This document shows, one piece after another, positions 10,524 through 20,101 of a stretch of 64,000 bases of DNA; the stretch's first letter is position 1, and each line of letters opens with the position of its first letter. The stretch covers positions 2,621,001-2,685,000 of the forward strand of contig NZ_BLPI01000001.1 of the NCBI RefSeq assembly GCF_019649015.1. Reading direction: 5' to 3'. This DNA is from Agarivorans litoreus (lineage in GTDB: Bacteria > Pseudomonadota > Gammaproteobacteria > Enterobacterales > Celerinatantimonadaceae). The translations under genes and the position numbers were made by a program. The notes beneath the pieces were generated by a model. It was given only the letters and a program-made list of their open reading frames with translations. It had not been told where the DNA came from and did not search any database.

Positions 10524-10952
10524 TCAGTTTTTACGTTGTTGAATGTATTCCTTAAACAGCTTATGCACGCCGTGTAAAAACTCTAGTTCGTCGCGCCGCG
10601 CACCCAGCATATCGTCAACAAAGCGCAGGCTACTGGCGGGAACGGGTGGCCCTTTCACTAAATCACGCTCATGTTGAGATAGCGGTAATATGTACACCAC
10701 ACTCAGATCTAACGCTTTGGCAATTTTAAACAATTCAATCAGGCTAAAGTTAGCGTTGCCGTCTTTATCCAGCTTGTTGTAAAGGGCGCTTTTTGAAATG
10801 CCGCTTAGCTTGGCCAGTTGATTACGGTTAAGTTTGCAATAGGCTAGCAATGACTCGATCCGGTCGATTTGCATAAAGCGATATTCGCGCTCGTTTATAT
10901 CTTTAAATTCAAAACTGCCTGTGGCAATGCTGTCTAGATCAGAGCTGCCCAT
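10524..10952 (-). CDS. XRE-family helix-turn-helix transcriptional regulator
   Basis: 142 residues from ATG 10952, which has AGGGA a few bases upstream; a longer frame reaches 11063 but runs into the divergent gene and has no ribosome site. A helix-turn-helix of the Cro/C1 type lies near residues 25-80 (LLAYCKLNRNQLAKLSGIS, then SKSALYNKLDKDG and SLIELFKIAKALDLSV). The C-terminal 60 residues are charged and do not match a known domain. It is divergent from a PACE-type efflux gene with about 100 bases between the starts, so local control of that gene is a reasonable inference. The target is unproven. Confidence 0.75.
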   Translation of the reverse strand: MGSSDLDSIATGSFEFKDINEREYRFMQIDRIESLLAYCKLNRNQLAKLSGISKSALYNKLDKDGNANFSLIELFKIAKALDLSVVYILPLSQHERDLVKGPPVPASSLRFVDDMLGARRDELEFLHGVHKLFKEYIQQRKN

Positions 10953-10994
10953 AACTTTTCCCTGTTTGCGGAAAATGCGATGTGTTTTGTTCCA

Positions 10995-11012
10995 GTATAG
11001 GGAATCGTATAC
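10995..11012. promoter_or_regulatory. Candidate operator between XRE regulator and efflux gene
   Basis: An inverted repeat GTATA-N8-TATAC lies midway in the 98-base divergent promoter region. The short arms make this a weak call; its position between a DNA-binding regulator and its neighbour is the main support. Confidence 0.3.
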
Positions 11013-11050
11013 CGATAAAATAGCCTTATTGAATCGAACGGGAGATAAGC

Positions 11051-11488
11051 ATGAGACAAACATCCGATAGAATTCGCCATGCCGTAGGTTTTGAGTTAGT
11101 TGGCCTATTAGGAGCTATGCCTTTGCTGGCTGTGCTGTTTGGGGTAGACCCAATGCATTCTGGCGCGATGGGTTTGTTTTTTTCGGTTATCGCTACAGCG
11201 TGGAACTATTTCTACAATCGCTGGTTTGATATTTTTTTATTTAAACGCCAGGGGCACAGCGATAAAAGCCAAAAGCAACGCATCTTCCATGCCTTTGGTT
11301 TTGAGTTGGGTTTGTTAGTTATCACTATTCCAGTAATGGCTTGGTGGCTAAATGTTAGTTTGCTAGACGCGCTGATTATGGATGCAGCCATGATCATCTA
11401 TTACTTGTTTTTTGCATACTTTTATAACCTGGCGTATGACAAGTTATTTCCAATTAACAAAGCCAGTAAACTGCTTACTAGCGTTTAG
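11051..11488 (+). CDS. PACE-family (bacterial transmembrane pair) efflux protein
   Basis: 145 residues with four predicted membrane helices arranged as two homologous halves. Each half begins with a related motif: RIRHAVGFELVGLL near residue 7 and RIFHAFGFELGLLV near residue 77. Each continues with a helix containing a conserved aromatic-Asn-aromatic-Asp-type stretch (WNYFYNRWFD; YYLFFAYFYNLAYDKLFP). This is the signature of the proteobacterial antimicrobial compound efflux family, whose AceI member exports chlorhexidine and, naturally, short diamines. ATG 11051 has GGGAG upstream. The 3' end overlaps the convergent NUDIX gene by 4 bases. AceI is usually paired with a LysR-type regulator; here the divergent gene is XRE-type. 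Confidence 0.85.
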   Translation: MRQTSDRIRHAVGFELVGLLGAMPLLAVLFGVDPMHSGAMGLFFSVIATAWNYFYNRWFDIFLFKRQGHSDKSQKQRIFHAFGFELGLLVITIPVMAWWLNVSLLDALIMDAAMIIYYLFFAYFYNLAYDKLFPINKASKLLTSV

Positions 11489-12015
11489 TCGAGTAAACCC
11501 GCAAGCTTAGCGCGGCTATAACAAGCAATGGTTTTGGCATCGTTGATGGTTCCATTAACGATGCCTAACTCAAACTCCTCAATACTCATTTCAAATACTT
11601 CAATAAACTCATCTTCGTCGCATTGACCTGCTTGATGCGAAAGCTGCTTGGCCAAAAACAAATACTGTATCTCGTCACAAAAGCCCGGCGCCGGATATAG
11701 TTTACCTAGGCTGTGCCATTGCTTGGCGACGAGATTAACTTCTTCCTGCAGCTCGCGCTTAGCACAGGCTAGTATTCCATCCTCGCTTTGTTCATCGGCC
11801 TCTATGGTGCCAGCAGGGAGTTCCACCAACCAGTCTTGAATGGCAGTGCGATACTGGCGCTCCATAACAATGTTGCCCGCATCATTAATCGCTAGCACTA
11901 CCACTGCACCAGGGTGGCGAAGTGTGGTAATGGTTTTTTGCTGTTGATTAGGCAGACGTTGCTGCTCGCGAGTTACCTCAAAACAATGCCATTTTAGTAG
12001 GCTTTGCTGTTGCAT
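11485..12015 (-). CDS. NUDIX hydrolase, ADP-ribose/nucleoside-diphosphate-sugar pyrophosphatase type
   Basis: 176 residues; ATG 12015 has AAAGGAT 6 bases upstream. The fold is that of ADP-sugar pyrophosphatases (NudF/NudK group). There is a beta-rich N-terminus, MERQYRTAIQDWLVELPAG, then the NUDIX box beginning GTIEADE and ending RELQEEVNL, then YPAPGFCDEIQYLFLA. Such enzymes cleave ADP-ribose or related sugars to AMP and sugar phosphate in a Mg-dependent way. The box is atypical: 11 residues instead of 7 separate the first Glu from RE, and the usual EEXG ending reads EEVN. The catalytic Glu residues are kept. Substrate cannot be fixed from sequence. Confidence 0.85.
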   Translation of the reverse strand: MQQQSLLKWHCFEVTREQQRLPNQQQKTITTLRHPGAVVVLAINDAGNIVMERQYRTAIQDWLVELPAGTIEADEQSEDGILACAKRELQEEVNLVAKQWHSLGKLYPAPGFCDEIQYLFLAKQLSHQAGQCDEDEFIEVFEMSIEEFELGIVNGTINDAKTIACYSRAKLAGLLD

Positions 12016-12277
12016 AGCGGGATCCTTTTAGCGCCAAAAAACTTAGCTTACTGCAGCGGCAAATAATTGTATTTGTAAAAAACTGAAAATTTAAATACAA
12101 ATTTATCAATTTCTGGTGGTTAAAGCCTTAAAAAGTATTAATGAATCGAGCGGAAAGGCCTTTGAACCTTATTTTGTAGAATACTAATTTTTTGGAGGCT
12201 GATTTTCGTAACAGCCACCCTAGCCCTAAAACTAAAAGTGGCTAAGCTAAGCTGCTTGGCTTATTGGTAGCGCTTAT

Positions 12278-13492
12278 TTAAGCTGTTTGGTAGCCAAAAG
12301 GGTCATCAATGCTTGGGCTTGGTTGAGTGAACCAAACTGGCCCTGATTCGCTGATATAAAAATGATCTTCTAAGCGAACGCCAAAGTGTTCGGGTATCAC
12401 CAACATCGGCTCGTTACTAAACACCATGCCTGGAGCTAATGCGGTCTCATCGCCCGCGACTAAATAAGGCCCTTCGTGAATATCTAGGCCACAACCGTGC
12501 CCTGTGCGATGTGGTAAGCCAGGTAAGGCATATTCTGGCCCATAGCCATCCGCTTCTAGCGATTGGCGAGCGGCTGCATCTACACTGGCGCAGCTAGCGC
12601 CAAGTTGCGCTGCATTAAACGCAGCCTGTTGTGCGTTATGTTCGCTTTGCCAAGCTTTGCGTTGTTGTTCTGTAGCTTCACCGTAAGCGTAGCTGCGGGT
12701 TATGTCTGAGTTATAACCGTGCAATAGGCAGCCGGTATCAATGAGTACCCAATCGTTTTCTTGCAAGATTTGCGGTTCTTTTACGCCATGTGGAAATGAG
12801 CTGGCTAGGCCAAATAGCACAATACAAAAAGATGACCCGCTAGCACCTACCTTTTGGTGGGCTTGGTGGATGAACTCGGTCACTTCGTTAGTGCTAATGC
12901 CGGGGCGTAAAATTTTAGCTGCAGCTTTTTGCACCTCCATTGTCATGTCTTTGGCTCGTTGCAACAGGGCAATTTCGGCGGCTGATTTTATAGCGCGGCA
13001 AGCTTGAGTGACTACATCACCATTTACAAAATTTAACTCAGGATTCGCATTAATCAGACCGTCTACCAAAAAGAACGCGGCGCTAGGGTCAACTGCAATG
13101 GTGCCGCTAAGTTTTAGATCCGAGCATAGCGTTGAAAACAACTGATAAGGGCTTTGGTGTTCATGCCAGCCGTGGAAGGGGGCATCAATAAGCATGAAGT
13201 CGTTTAAAGAGTCTTGCTCAAAACACGGAGCAATATAGTGCAGTTGACCATCGGCCGTTAGCAACGCTCCTACCATGCGCTCGCTGGCACTCCACTTTAA
13301 TCCAGTGAAATAATACAAGTTAGTGCCAGCGTTTAAGTAAATAGCGCTTATGCCTTGTTGCTGCATTAACTTACATGCTCGTTGCTGGCGCTGTTGGTAC
13401 TCGGCCTGACTAATTCCACTTATGTCGCTACACATATTGCTTAATGCTGCCAATTGTTCACTGGCTGAACTGCCACCTACCCCTATGGTCAT
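12278..13492 (-). CDS. M24-family metallopeptidase (Xaa-Pro aminopeptidase/creatinase fold)
   Basis: 404 residues from ATG 13492, which has AAGGAA 5 bases upstream; the ATG 18 bases earlier (13510) has none. A creatinase-like N-terminal domain (about 30-170) precedes the pita-bread domain. Metal ligands are visible in order: Asp in VLIDTGC, Asp in NSDITRSYAYG, His in RTGHGCGLDIHEGP, Glu in FSNEPML and Glu in RLEDHFYI. The family removes or splits residues next to proline. No signal peptide is seen, so it is probably cytoplasmic. It is a single gene with no operon partners. Confidence 0.88.
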   Translation of the reverse strand: MTIGVGGSSASEQLAALSNMCSDISGISQAEYQQRQQRACKLMQQQGISAIYLNAGTNLYYFTGLKWSASERMVGALLTADGQLHYIAPCFEQDSLNDFMLIDAPFHGWHEHQSPYQLFSTLCSDLKLSGTIAVDPSAAFFLVDGLINANPELNFVNGDVVTQACRAIKSAAEIALLQRAKDMTMEVQKAAAKILRPGISTNEVTEFIHQAHQKVGASGSSFCIVLFGLASSFPHGVKEPQILQENDWVLIDTGCLLHGYNSDITRSYAYGEATEQQRKAWQSEHNAQQAAFNAAQLGASCASVDAAARQSLEADGYGPEYALPGLPHRTGHGCGLDIHEGPYLVAGDETALAPGMVFSNEPMLVIPEHFGVRLEDHFYISESGPVWFTQPSPSIDDPFGYQTA

Positions 13493-13613
13493 TGTTTTTC
13501 CTTGTTGCATGATTAGCTAAGATAGTCGCGCTATCTAGGGTTTACTAAAGAGTATGGTGAAATGCTTAGCGGGTAAAGTGGAATTGACAGGCAAAAGTAG
13601 TGAAATATTTCAA

Positions 13614-14807
13614 CTAGCTGCTGGTGCTTTCATTTAGAGCATACACCTTGACCTTGTTCCCGCCCTGGCGTTTGGCTTGGTACATTGCCTCATCGGCTTG
13701 TTTAATCAGTTTGGAGAGATCTTGAGTTTTTAAGTTTGAGGCTACGCCAAAGCTGGCACTCATGTAGAGCTTGCCTTTACTGGTTTTTAGCGCTTGCTGA
13801 TTGAGTTGAATGCGGATCCGATTTGCTAGTGCATTAGCCTGCTGCGCGTTGGCTCCGTTCAGCGCTATTACAAACTCCTCGCCACCAAAACGGCCAAATA
13901 AATCGCCGACACGCAGGTTATCTAGGGCTATCTCTGAAAAGTGCATTAAGGCTAAGTCACCATTGTCGTGGCCGTAGTCATCGTTAATGCTTTTAAAGCG
14001 GTCTAAATCGATAAATACAACGCTAATTTCACCACCAGAAAACTGCGCGCGTTTGGTCATTTTTTCTAACTGTTTTAAAAAGTAACTGCGGCGCATGGCA
14101 CCAGTAATATCATAATTAGCCAGCTGTTCTAGCTGGATGATTTGCCGCCAATGCAGTAAAAAGTAAAACACGTAAGTTTGCAGTGCGTTTCCGGCGAATA
14201 TGGCTAACGAGAGTAAGGTAGGCACGCCAAGTAATAAACCCTGATTTTGTGGCGTATGTTGCATGGTGATGTAAACCCTGAGCAGTAAACAAGTACCAAA
14301 GAACAAATACAAGCCAATGACTAACCACAAGGCATGATTGCGTTGCTGAAACCAATAACGAAAGTAAAGGTAAGCACAATAGAAGCAGCATAGTGCTATG
14401 GTGCTCGATAAAATGGTGATGCGTGACTGGCTAGAAGGCTCAATCGAGATAAAATAAAACATTAATGCGCAATACAATAACAGCGCTATCGACAAAAAGT
14501 TGCGATTAAAGCCTTGTTTTAAGTAGTTATGATGGCCAGCTACAATCAGCAGGAACGAGCCGACAAATAAGATACTTTGTAGTAATACTTCGGTGGCTGA
14601 TGGCTCTTTAGATAACAGCACTATTAGTAAGGCACACACTTGAGTGTAGGAGGCCATAATCCAACAATCTAGCGCGGTTTTTTGCCCATGAAATATCCGA
14701 ATGAGGGTCAGCACTATAGCTGACACTACGGTGACTAAAGTGGTTAAAATAAAATAGGTGAGTCCATCAACAACCATTAACGAGCGATTCCTTTCTGCTA
14801 CACCCAT
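13614..14807 (-). CDS. Membrane-bound diguanylate cyclase (GGDEF)
   Basis: 397 residues. The first 230 contain about seven hydrophobic helices, with no named sensor domain I can recognise. The GGDEF domain occupies about 235-390. The active-site motif is intact as GGEEF, and the inhibitory RxxD site (RVGD) stands exactly five residues before it, so the enzyme should make cyclic di-GMP and be product-inhibited. FIDLDRFKSINDDYGHDNGD is the nucleotide and metal site. The domain start reads YDITGAMRRSYF instead of the usual D-x-LTGLxNRR. An internal ATG at 14777 (AAGGA 11 bases upstream) is an alternative start. Confidence 0.9.
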   Translation of the reverse strand: MGVAERNRSLMVVDGLTYFILTTLVTVVSAIVLTLIRIFHGQKTALDCWIMASYTQVCALLIVLLSKEPSATEVLLQSILFVGSFLLIVAGHHNYLKQGFNRNFLSIALLLYCALMFYFISIEPSSQSRITILSSTIALCCFYCAYLYFRYWFQQRNHALWLVIGLYLFFGTCLLLRVYITMQHTPQNQGLLLGVPTLLSLAIFAGNALQTYVFYFLLHWRQIIQLEQLANYDITGAMRRSYFLKQLEKMTKRAQFSGGEISVVFIDLDRFKSINDDYGHDNGDLALMHFSEIALDNLRVGDLFGRFGGEEFVIALNGANAQQANALANRIRIQLNQQALKTSKGKLYMSASFGVASNLKTQDLSKLIKQADEAMYQAKRQGGNKVKVYALNESTSS

Positions 14808-14893
14808 AGTGTAGATGGCTGTTTTATTTATACAAATTGAATGTTCTGAAGACGGTGCTGTTCGAGCAAAAAACCAGCATTAAATATAAGAAA

Positions 14894-14921
14894 CCCAGAA
14901 CACCTATAAAAGTACTCTGGG
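14894..14921 (-). terminator. Intrinsic terminator of the phytase-like gene
   Basis: Read on the minus strand, a 10-bp stem (CCCAGAGTAC / GTGTTCTGGG, two wobble pairs) with an 8-base loop is followed by TTTCTT, just after the stop at 14931. Confidence 0.65.
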
Positions 14922-14930
14922 CGTTTTGGC

Positions 14931-16196
14931 TTATCGGCCTTTTAACAGATATAAGGTATTGCGATCGATAGTTTGATTCGCCGGTAGTATCTTTTGGATA
15001 ACATGCTCGCCCTTAGCGGTTACGGCAAAATCGTCATCATTAAGTACCGCTAACTGATTGTCGGTGCGCAGCCACAAGCCTTCAAGTTTGTCGTGTGGGT
15101 AGGGGCTAGGTAAATCTACCAATAGATCATTTACCAAGGTTTTTGTTACTGGCTTGATCCCTTGTTGTGCGAGTTCTTGCCAACTCATTTGCTCTAGGGT
15201 TTTCCCTGCAAAGGTTAATCCCAGCTCGGCGTCTACGTCGCCACTTACATCGGTGGCTTGGCTTAAATCTATTTGATAAATACGCTTGTATTTGGCCTGT
15301 TTTTTACCACTAGCACCGGCAAAACCACCGTCACGTTCAATAACCAAAAACTGTTGCTGGTTTAAGGCGACAATTTCTGAGTTAGAAAGGTTATTTGCTT
15401 CTTGTTGGTAAAGGTATTGTTGGGTTTTTCCACTAGCAATATCAAAGCTCACGATGCGAGTGAGGTTTTTATTGCTGATAGCCTTTTTACTTGGGTTGTA
15501 AAGTGTCGACTGCATAATGCCAAACAATACTTTCTCGTCTGGGCTAATTGCCAAACCTTCCATTCCGCGATTCGCGCGACGATTCGCCAATACCGCAGGT
15601 AGCTTTCTGCCACCAGTTCCGGTACCAAAGGGATTTATACGCTCTAGTTCTACACCAGTGGCACTGTAATGAACAATATGTGGACCGTATTCATCACTCA
15701 CCCAAAAGCTGCCATCTTTTAAGGCAACTAAACCCTCGCTATCTAAACCAAAAGGATCGGCTTGTAGTACCGACTTGTCGTTAGCGTAGGCCACTTCACC
15801 GGTATCGCCCATGCCTTTGGGGTTTGGTAAGCCAGAAATTGGCGTGCCATTTGGGTCTTTTAACAAGATTTCTTTTACTTGGTTTACCTCACCATTGGTA
15901 AAGCTAAATAAACCAATGCGCGGCGTGTACTCTGGTGTTGGAAAAATCTTGCCTTTACCCTCAGGGCCTTGGTATTTGGCATTGGGGCCACGATCGGTAA
16001 GTGCATAAAAATGATCAGCCAAGTGCGGATGGGCGGTCATGGCAGAACCGTATCCACCATTGCGGATTTCGGTGCCGTTTTCCATACTTGTTAACACTTG
16101 GTAAGGCAAAGCTGCTGAAGATGCTTCATCTTTAGCTAATATTTGCGGGCTAGTTAACAAGAGTAGAGAGAGGGGGAGAATCAGCCGTGGGCTCAT
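14931..16196 (-). CDS. Secreted esterase-like-activity-of-phytase family protein
   Basis: 421 residues from ATG 16196, which has AAGGAAG 7 bases upstream; the frame reaches 16238 but that extension lacks a ribosome site and disrupts the signal peptide. The N-terminus is a signal peptide (MSPRLILPLSLLLLTSPQ, cleavage after LA). The mature protein is a beta-propeller-like chain with the family motifs GSAMTAHP, YALTDRGPNAKY, FWVSDEYGPHIVHY, RGMEGLAISPD, IVALNQQQFLVIERDGG and a final KLEGLWLRTDNQLAVLNDDDF. The family is named for an esterase-like activity, but substrates are poorly defined. It probably works in the periplasm or outside the cell. Confidence 0.82.
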   Translation of the reverse strand: MSPRLILPLSLLLLTSPQILAKDEASSAALPYQVLTSMENGTEIRNGGYGSAMTAHPHLADHFYALTDRGPNAKYQGPEGKGKIFPTPEYTPRIGLFSFTNGEVNQVKEILLKDPNGTPISGLPNPKGMGDTGEVAYANDKSVLQADPFGLDSEGLVALKDGSFWVSDEYGPHIVHYSATGVELERINPFGTGTGGRKLPAVLANRRANRGMEGLAISPDEKVLFGIMQSTLYNPSKKAISNKNLTRIVSFDIASGKTQQYLYQQEANNLSNSEIVALNQQQFLVIERDGGFAGASGKKQAKYKRIYQIDLSQATDVSGDVDAELGLTFAGKTLEQMSWQELAQQGIKPVTKTLVNDLLVDLPSPYPHDKLEGLWLRTDNQLAVLNDDDFAVTAKGEHVIQKILPANQTIDRNTLYLLKGR

Positions 16197-16270
16197 GTTT
16201 GCTTCCTTGCTATGATGTTTTATAAAAAAATAATACAAACATCAGGTTAATCTTTTATTACGCATTTTTT

Positions 16271-16343
16271 TGTGCGAACTATGAGCTAAAAAAGCCAAAA
16301 CTAATAATGGCTTACAGTTTTTTGATGTGCGGAACTTCGCACA
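16271..16343. promoter_or_regulatory. Repeated TGTGCG element between divergent genes
   Basis: TGTGCGAAC at 16271-16279 recurs at 16326 as TGTGCGGAAC, where it forms an inverted repeat TGTGCG...CGCACA (16326-16343). It lies between the divergent phytase-like and chemoreceptor genes and could be an operator or hairpin. No known regulator motif was recognised. Confidence 0.3.
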
Positions 16344-16430
16344 ATAACGACTAAAAAAGATAATCAAGAAAATCCTTACTAGTCTTACTAGTACGGGAAT
16401 TAGCGAGCTTTTGGGAAAAGGTAGCAAGGC

Positions 16431-18458
16431 ATGTTGGGAAAAAGTATCAATCAAATCTCGGTTGTTCATCGTTTATATATAGGGTTTGCCGTTCTCACCT
16501 TGGTGATAGCGATGGGCGGGGGGGCAGCTTTTTTGTTGGCCCAGAAAATTAACTCAAGTTTCAGTACGCTTACAGAAAACAGTGCAAGAACACAGTTGCT
16601 TGCAAACCAGGTAGGCAGCCAAGCGCTTCGAGCAGGTATTTTGTTGTTAAGTTTGGAGAAGGCCAGTGACTTAGATGAGTTGCAAAACATTAATAGCCAA
16701 GCTGATGAATCTCTAAATGGTCTTGAACACTATGTGTCAGAATTAGAAGCTCATGCCCAAAAGTTCAATATTAGCGGCTTGTCTCAACATCTAAGCGACG
16801 TTGGCAATGTAGAAGATACTTTGACCTCTCAAGGTGAGCGATTAGCGCAGTTGCAAAGTACTTACTTGCAACAAGATGAAAAAGTGCGGGATGACCTGAG
16901 CCAGTTTTTATTTCGCCTTGCAGATCTGAAAAGAATAGTGACTAAAGTTGCCAGTCCTGCAGCTGCTGAAGACTCGTATATTGAAGATATTCTCACCATG
17001 GTAATGGAGCGGTTTGGCTTGATGGAGTTTTTGCTATCAAATATGGTAAATACTCGAGACCCGCTAAAAATCGCCGATTTAGTTAAAAAAATTCAATATA
17101 ACAACCGTGTATTTAACGACGATTTTTCTTCGTTAATTGATGAGGTTGAAGGCTTGGCAGATCCTCAAGTCGCAGACTTGGTCGCTGAGTTTAACCGCCA
17201 AGTGAACGATCCAAGTGGTATTGTAGAGCGCTACGTAGATAGCCAAGAAACCATTGCAAATATTACCATCCAAACAACGGACATTAATCGCCAGCTTTCT
17301 GGTTTAGATTCAACTGTTACTAAGATAGTTGATTTAGCTAATCAGCAAAGTGATGTCGCCAGTGAGCAGGGACGAAGTTTAATTCTTAATGCGCGCTCTA
17401 TAACTGCGGTTGTTGTGCCTTTAGTGATTGTTTTTGCCATTGCTGTTGCATATTGGCTAGCGAGTTTGATTCGTAAGCCTCTGGAGCACACTCAATCACA
17501 TATTTTGTTATTGGCAGAGGGGGATTATAGCCAAACCATGAAAGGCACCTATTCAGGAGAGTTTGCGGTCTTAGTGGCGGCCATTAACCGAATGATTGAA
17601 CAGGCTCGAGATGTATTTAGCCAAATTCAAAGTGCCGCTCACCAACTTAGTGATGTGTCGAGCAAAAATAAAGAGGCATCGAGTGTGGTGAAAACCAAGC
17701 TTGATAAACAAACCGCTGAGTTGAGTAGCGTGGCAACTGCCGTGACTGAAATGGAATCTGCGATTAAAGAGGTGGCTTCAAACACCGAAAGCAGCCGCGA
17801 GTTGTCTATGTCCGTTGAAAACAATATTGATCAAGGCCAGCAAGTCATGAATCAAAACATCGAGATGATAGATAGTTTGGATGATGCGCTGCAAAGCACT
17901 TCTGGCCAAGTGGATAAGCTAGCAGATGCCAGTAAACAAATTGGATCAATTATTGAGGTGATCGACGGAATTGCTGAGAAAACTAACCTGCTCGCACTCA
18001 ATGCGGCCATTGAGGCTGCGCGAGCCGGTGAGCAAGGCAGAGGGTTTGCGGTAGTGGCCGACGAAGTGCGTAGTTTAGCCAGTCAAACCACTAAAAGCAC
18101 TGAGTCAGTGCGGGCAATGATTACGACATTGCAACGCGAATCAACTCAGGTATTTGACGCAATGGCTGCTAGTCGTGAGCAAATGAGTCAGTCAAAAGAG
18201 TTAGCCGAGAAATCACGTGAAGCGATCATGACCATTCGTTCCGATATGAGCCAAATGCGTGAAATGACCGACCAAATTAGTGTTGCCGCGCAAGAGCAGC
18301 ATCATGTGGCCAGCGAAGTTACCCGTAACGTCAATGTGATTGCCGAAGTGGCTGAGGATAATTTCGAGCAAATAGAGCGAGTTGCTCAATCGAGTGAAGC
18401 CCTACAGCAACAGGTAAATGACATAGAAACTATGTTAAAACGCTTTATATTGAAGTAA
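16431..18458 (+). CDS. Methyl-accepting chemotaxis protein
   Basis: 675 residues. Membrane helices are near 16-37 and 322-346, so about 285 residues face the periplasm; this sensor region is helical and has no Cache motif that I can see. A HAMP domain follows (about 346-400, [21 protein letters not shown]). The cytoplasmic signalling hairpin has the invariant tip [35 protein letters not shown]. Receptors of this type couple ligand binding to the CheA kinase. There is no C-terminal CheR-tether pentapeptide. The ATG has only a weak AAGG ribosome site. A short stem-loop follows the stop. Confidence 0.95.
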   Translation: MLGKSINQISVVHRLYIGFAVLTLVIAMGGGAAFLLAQKINSSFSTLTENSARTQLLANQVGSQALRAGILLLSLEKASDLDELQNINSQADESLNGLEHYVSELEAHAQKFNISGLSQHLSDVGNVEDTLTSQGERLAQLQSTYLQQDEKVRDDLSQFLFRLADLKRIVTKVASPAAAEDSYIEDILTMVMERFGLMEFLLSNMVNTRDPLKIADLVKKIQYNNRVFNDDFSSLIDEVEGLADPQVADLVAEFNRQVNDPSGIVERYVDSQETIANITIQTTDINRQLSGLDSTVTKIVDLANQQSDVASEQGRSLILNARSITAVVVPLVIVFAIAVAYWLASLIRKPLEHTQSHILLLAEGDYSQTMKGTYSGEFAVLVAAINRMIEQARDVFSQIQSAAHQLSDVSSKNKEASSVVKTKLDKQTAELSSVATAVTEMESAIKEVASNTESSRELSMSVENNIDQGQQVMNQNIEMIDSLDDALQSTSGQVDKLADASKQIGSIIEVIDGIAEKTNLLALNAAIEAARAGEQGRGFAVVADEVRSLASQTTKSTESVRAMITTLQRESTQVFDAMAASREQMSQSKELAEKSREAIMTIRSDMSQMREMTDQISVAAQEQHHVASEVTRNVNVIAEVAEDNFEQIERVAQSSEALQQQVNDIETMLKRFILK

Positions 18459-18464
18459 ATTAAA

Positions 18465-18485
18465 GAGCCTTTTGGCTCGGTCTTT
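18465..18485 (+). terminator. Probable terminator of the chemoreceptor gene
   Basis: A 5-bp stem GAGCC-TTTT-GGCTC (18465-18478) followed by GGTCTTTT. The stem is short, so termination may be partial and read-through into ppx/gppA is possible. Confidence 0.4.
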
Positions 18486-18511
18486 TGCGAGTGACTCGCT
18501 GAGGTTAGTTT

Positions 18512-20017
18512 ATGTTCAATTTATCGCGTTTGTTGAGTCCTAAAACTCAACAGCTGGCAGCTCTAGATTTAGGCAGCAATAGTTTTCATCTAATTATTGC
18601 TGACTGGGAAGACGGCGAACTTAAAGTTCGCGATAAAGTGAAAGAAATGGTGCGTTTAGGTTGGGGTCTGCAAGATGACGGCAGCCTCGACGCTGCAGCT
18701 TGGAACCGTGCCCAAGAATGTTTAGACCGTTTTGGTGAGCGCCTTCGTGAATTTAAACCTGGCAGTGTTAGAGTGGTTGGCACCAAAACCCTGCGTAGCA
18801 TCATTGACTCCAATGTATTCTTGCAAGCTGCTGAGCAACGCCTTGGCCACCCTGTTGAAGTTATTTCCGGTGAAGAAGAGGCGCGTTTAATCTATTTAGG
18901 TGTGGCACATTACATGGCACCTACCAATGGCCCGCGCATGGTCATTGACATCGGCGGCGGTAGTACCGAAGTCACTTTAGGTGAAGGCATGGAACTAAAG
19001 CTCAAAGAAAGCTTAGATATGGGCTGTGTATCTATCACCAAGCGTTTCTTTAAAAGTGGTCGAGTCACTAAAAACCGTTTACTTAAAGCCGGTGTCTATT
19101 GTTCACAACAGCTGCTGCCAGTGGCTGATGATTTCTTAGAGCACACCTGGAATGAGTGCTTAGGTGCTTCAGGCACCATTAAAGCAGTGGCTAAAGTGTG
19201 TTCAGAGAACCAATTTTGTGATGGTGAAATTCAGCTCAAGGGTTTAGATGCCATTATTGAATGCTACCTTGAAGCAGGCGAATGCAATTTACCCTTAAAA
19301 GGGCTGTCACTAGAGCGTCAGCCAGTATTCTTGGGTGGCGTAGTCGTTCTACGGGCTCTATTTCAAGCGTTAAATATTGATACTATGCATGCGGCAGAAT
19401 CGGCCTTGCGTGAAGGTTTGCTGTATGAGTTAAAAGGCCGTTTAGAACACAGTGATATTCGCCCTGCTAGTGTGCAAAAGCTAGCTGAGCGTTACCATGT
19501 AGACGCTCAGTTTAGTGGTCGGGTAGACAGTACTTGCCAGCTATTGTTAAACCAAGTTGCCGAAACTTGGTCTTTAGATGAAGTAGAAACCGCCAAGTTG
19601 TTGAATTGGGCTTCACAGCTCTTTTTGGTGGGCTTAGATGTCGCACATAGTGACTATCATAAACACGGTGCTTACATTGTTGAGCATGTGGATTTGGCCG
19701 GTTTTTCTCGTTTAGAGCAACAGCAGCTTGCTGCCTTGGTGTTGGCTCATCGTAAGCGCATTCCAGTTAAGCAGTTTCCGATGGAAAACGTAGACTTGCT
19801 TAAGGCGTGTTTGATCATTCGCTTATCGGTGATTTTTAACCGTGGTAAACGCCGCCAAACCCTGCCTGAGTTGCAATTTAGAGCTGCTGGACAACAAATG
19901 AGCTTGTTATTGGAGCAGGCATGGCTGCAAAACAATCCTTTAACCCGCGCAGATTTAGAAAATGAGCAACAATACTTGAGCCAGATAGATTACAAACTCG
20001 ATATCATTGAGCTCTAA
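18512..20017 (+). CDS. Ppx/GppA-family exopolyphosphatase or pppGpp phosphatase
   Basis: 501 residues. It has the sugar-kinase/Hsp70 actin-like ATPase fold of the family: ALDLGSNSFHLIIAD (17-31), TKTLRSI, the catalytic-loop SGEEEARLIYLG, VIDIGGGSTEV (near 147-157) and GASGTIKAV. A C-terminal HD-like helical domain (about 315-500) includes AHSDYHKHGAYIVEH. Ppx degrades polyphosphate; GppA converts pppGpp to ppGpp, and sequence features visible here do not separate the two. Length fits both (E. coli Ppx 513, GppA 494). There is no adjacent ppk. The gene ends before two strong hairpins. Confidence 0.9.
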   Translation: MFNLSRLLSPKTQQLAALDLGSNSFHLIIADWEDGELKVRDKVKEMVRLGWGLQDDGSLDAAAWNRAQECLDRFGERLREFKPGSVRVVGTKTLRSIIDSNVFLQAAEQRLGHPVEVISGEEEARLIYLGVAHYMAPTNGPRMVIDIGGGSTEVTLGEGMELKLKESLDMGCVSITKRFFKSGRVTKNRLLKAGVYCSQQLLPVADDFLEHTWNECLGASGTIKAVAKVCSENQFCDGEIQLKGLDAIIECYLEAGECNLPLKGLSLERQPVFLGGVVVLRALFQALNIDTMHAAESALREGLLYELKGRLEHSDIRPASVQKLAERYHVDAQFSGRVDSTCQLLLNQVAETWSLDEVETAKLLNWASQLFLVGLDVAHSDYHKHGAYIVEHVDLAGFSRLEQQQLAALVLAHRKRIPVKQFPMENVDLLKACLIIRLSVIFNRGKRRQTLPELQFRAAGQQMSLLLEQAWLQNNPLTRADLENEQQYLSQIDYKLDIIEL

Positions 20018-20022
20018 AAAGC

Positions 20023-20100
20023 AAAATGCAGTTCAAAGGTAAATGTCACCAGAACTGCATTTTAGGTGTTGAAAAGGCCGCACTGCAGTGCGGCCTTTTT
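20023..20100. terminator. Double terminator between convergent genes
   Basis: Hairpin 1 has 12-bp arms (AAAATGCAGTTC 20023-20034 / GAACTGCATTTT 20052-20063). Hairpin 2 is a nearly perfect palindrome with A and T flanks (20072-20100, core GGCCGCACTGCAGTGCGGCC) and works on both strands. Together they separate ppx/gppA from amt. Confidence 0.85.
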
Positions 20101-20101
20101 A

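Noticed and set aside
10953-11063. Extended N-terminus of the XRE regulator
   Set aside because: It would overlap the divergent efflux gene and has no ribosome site; ATG 10952 is supported.
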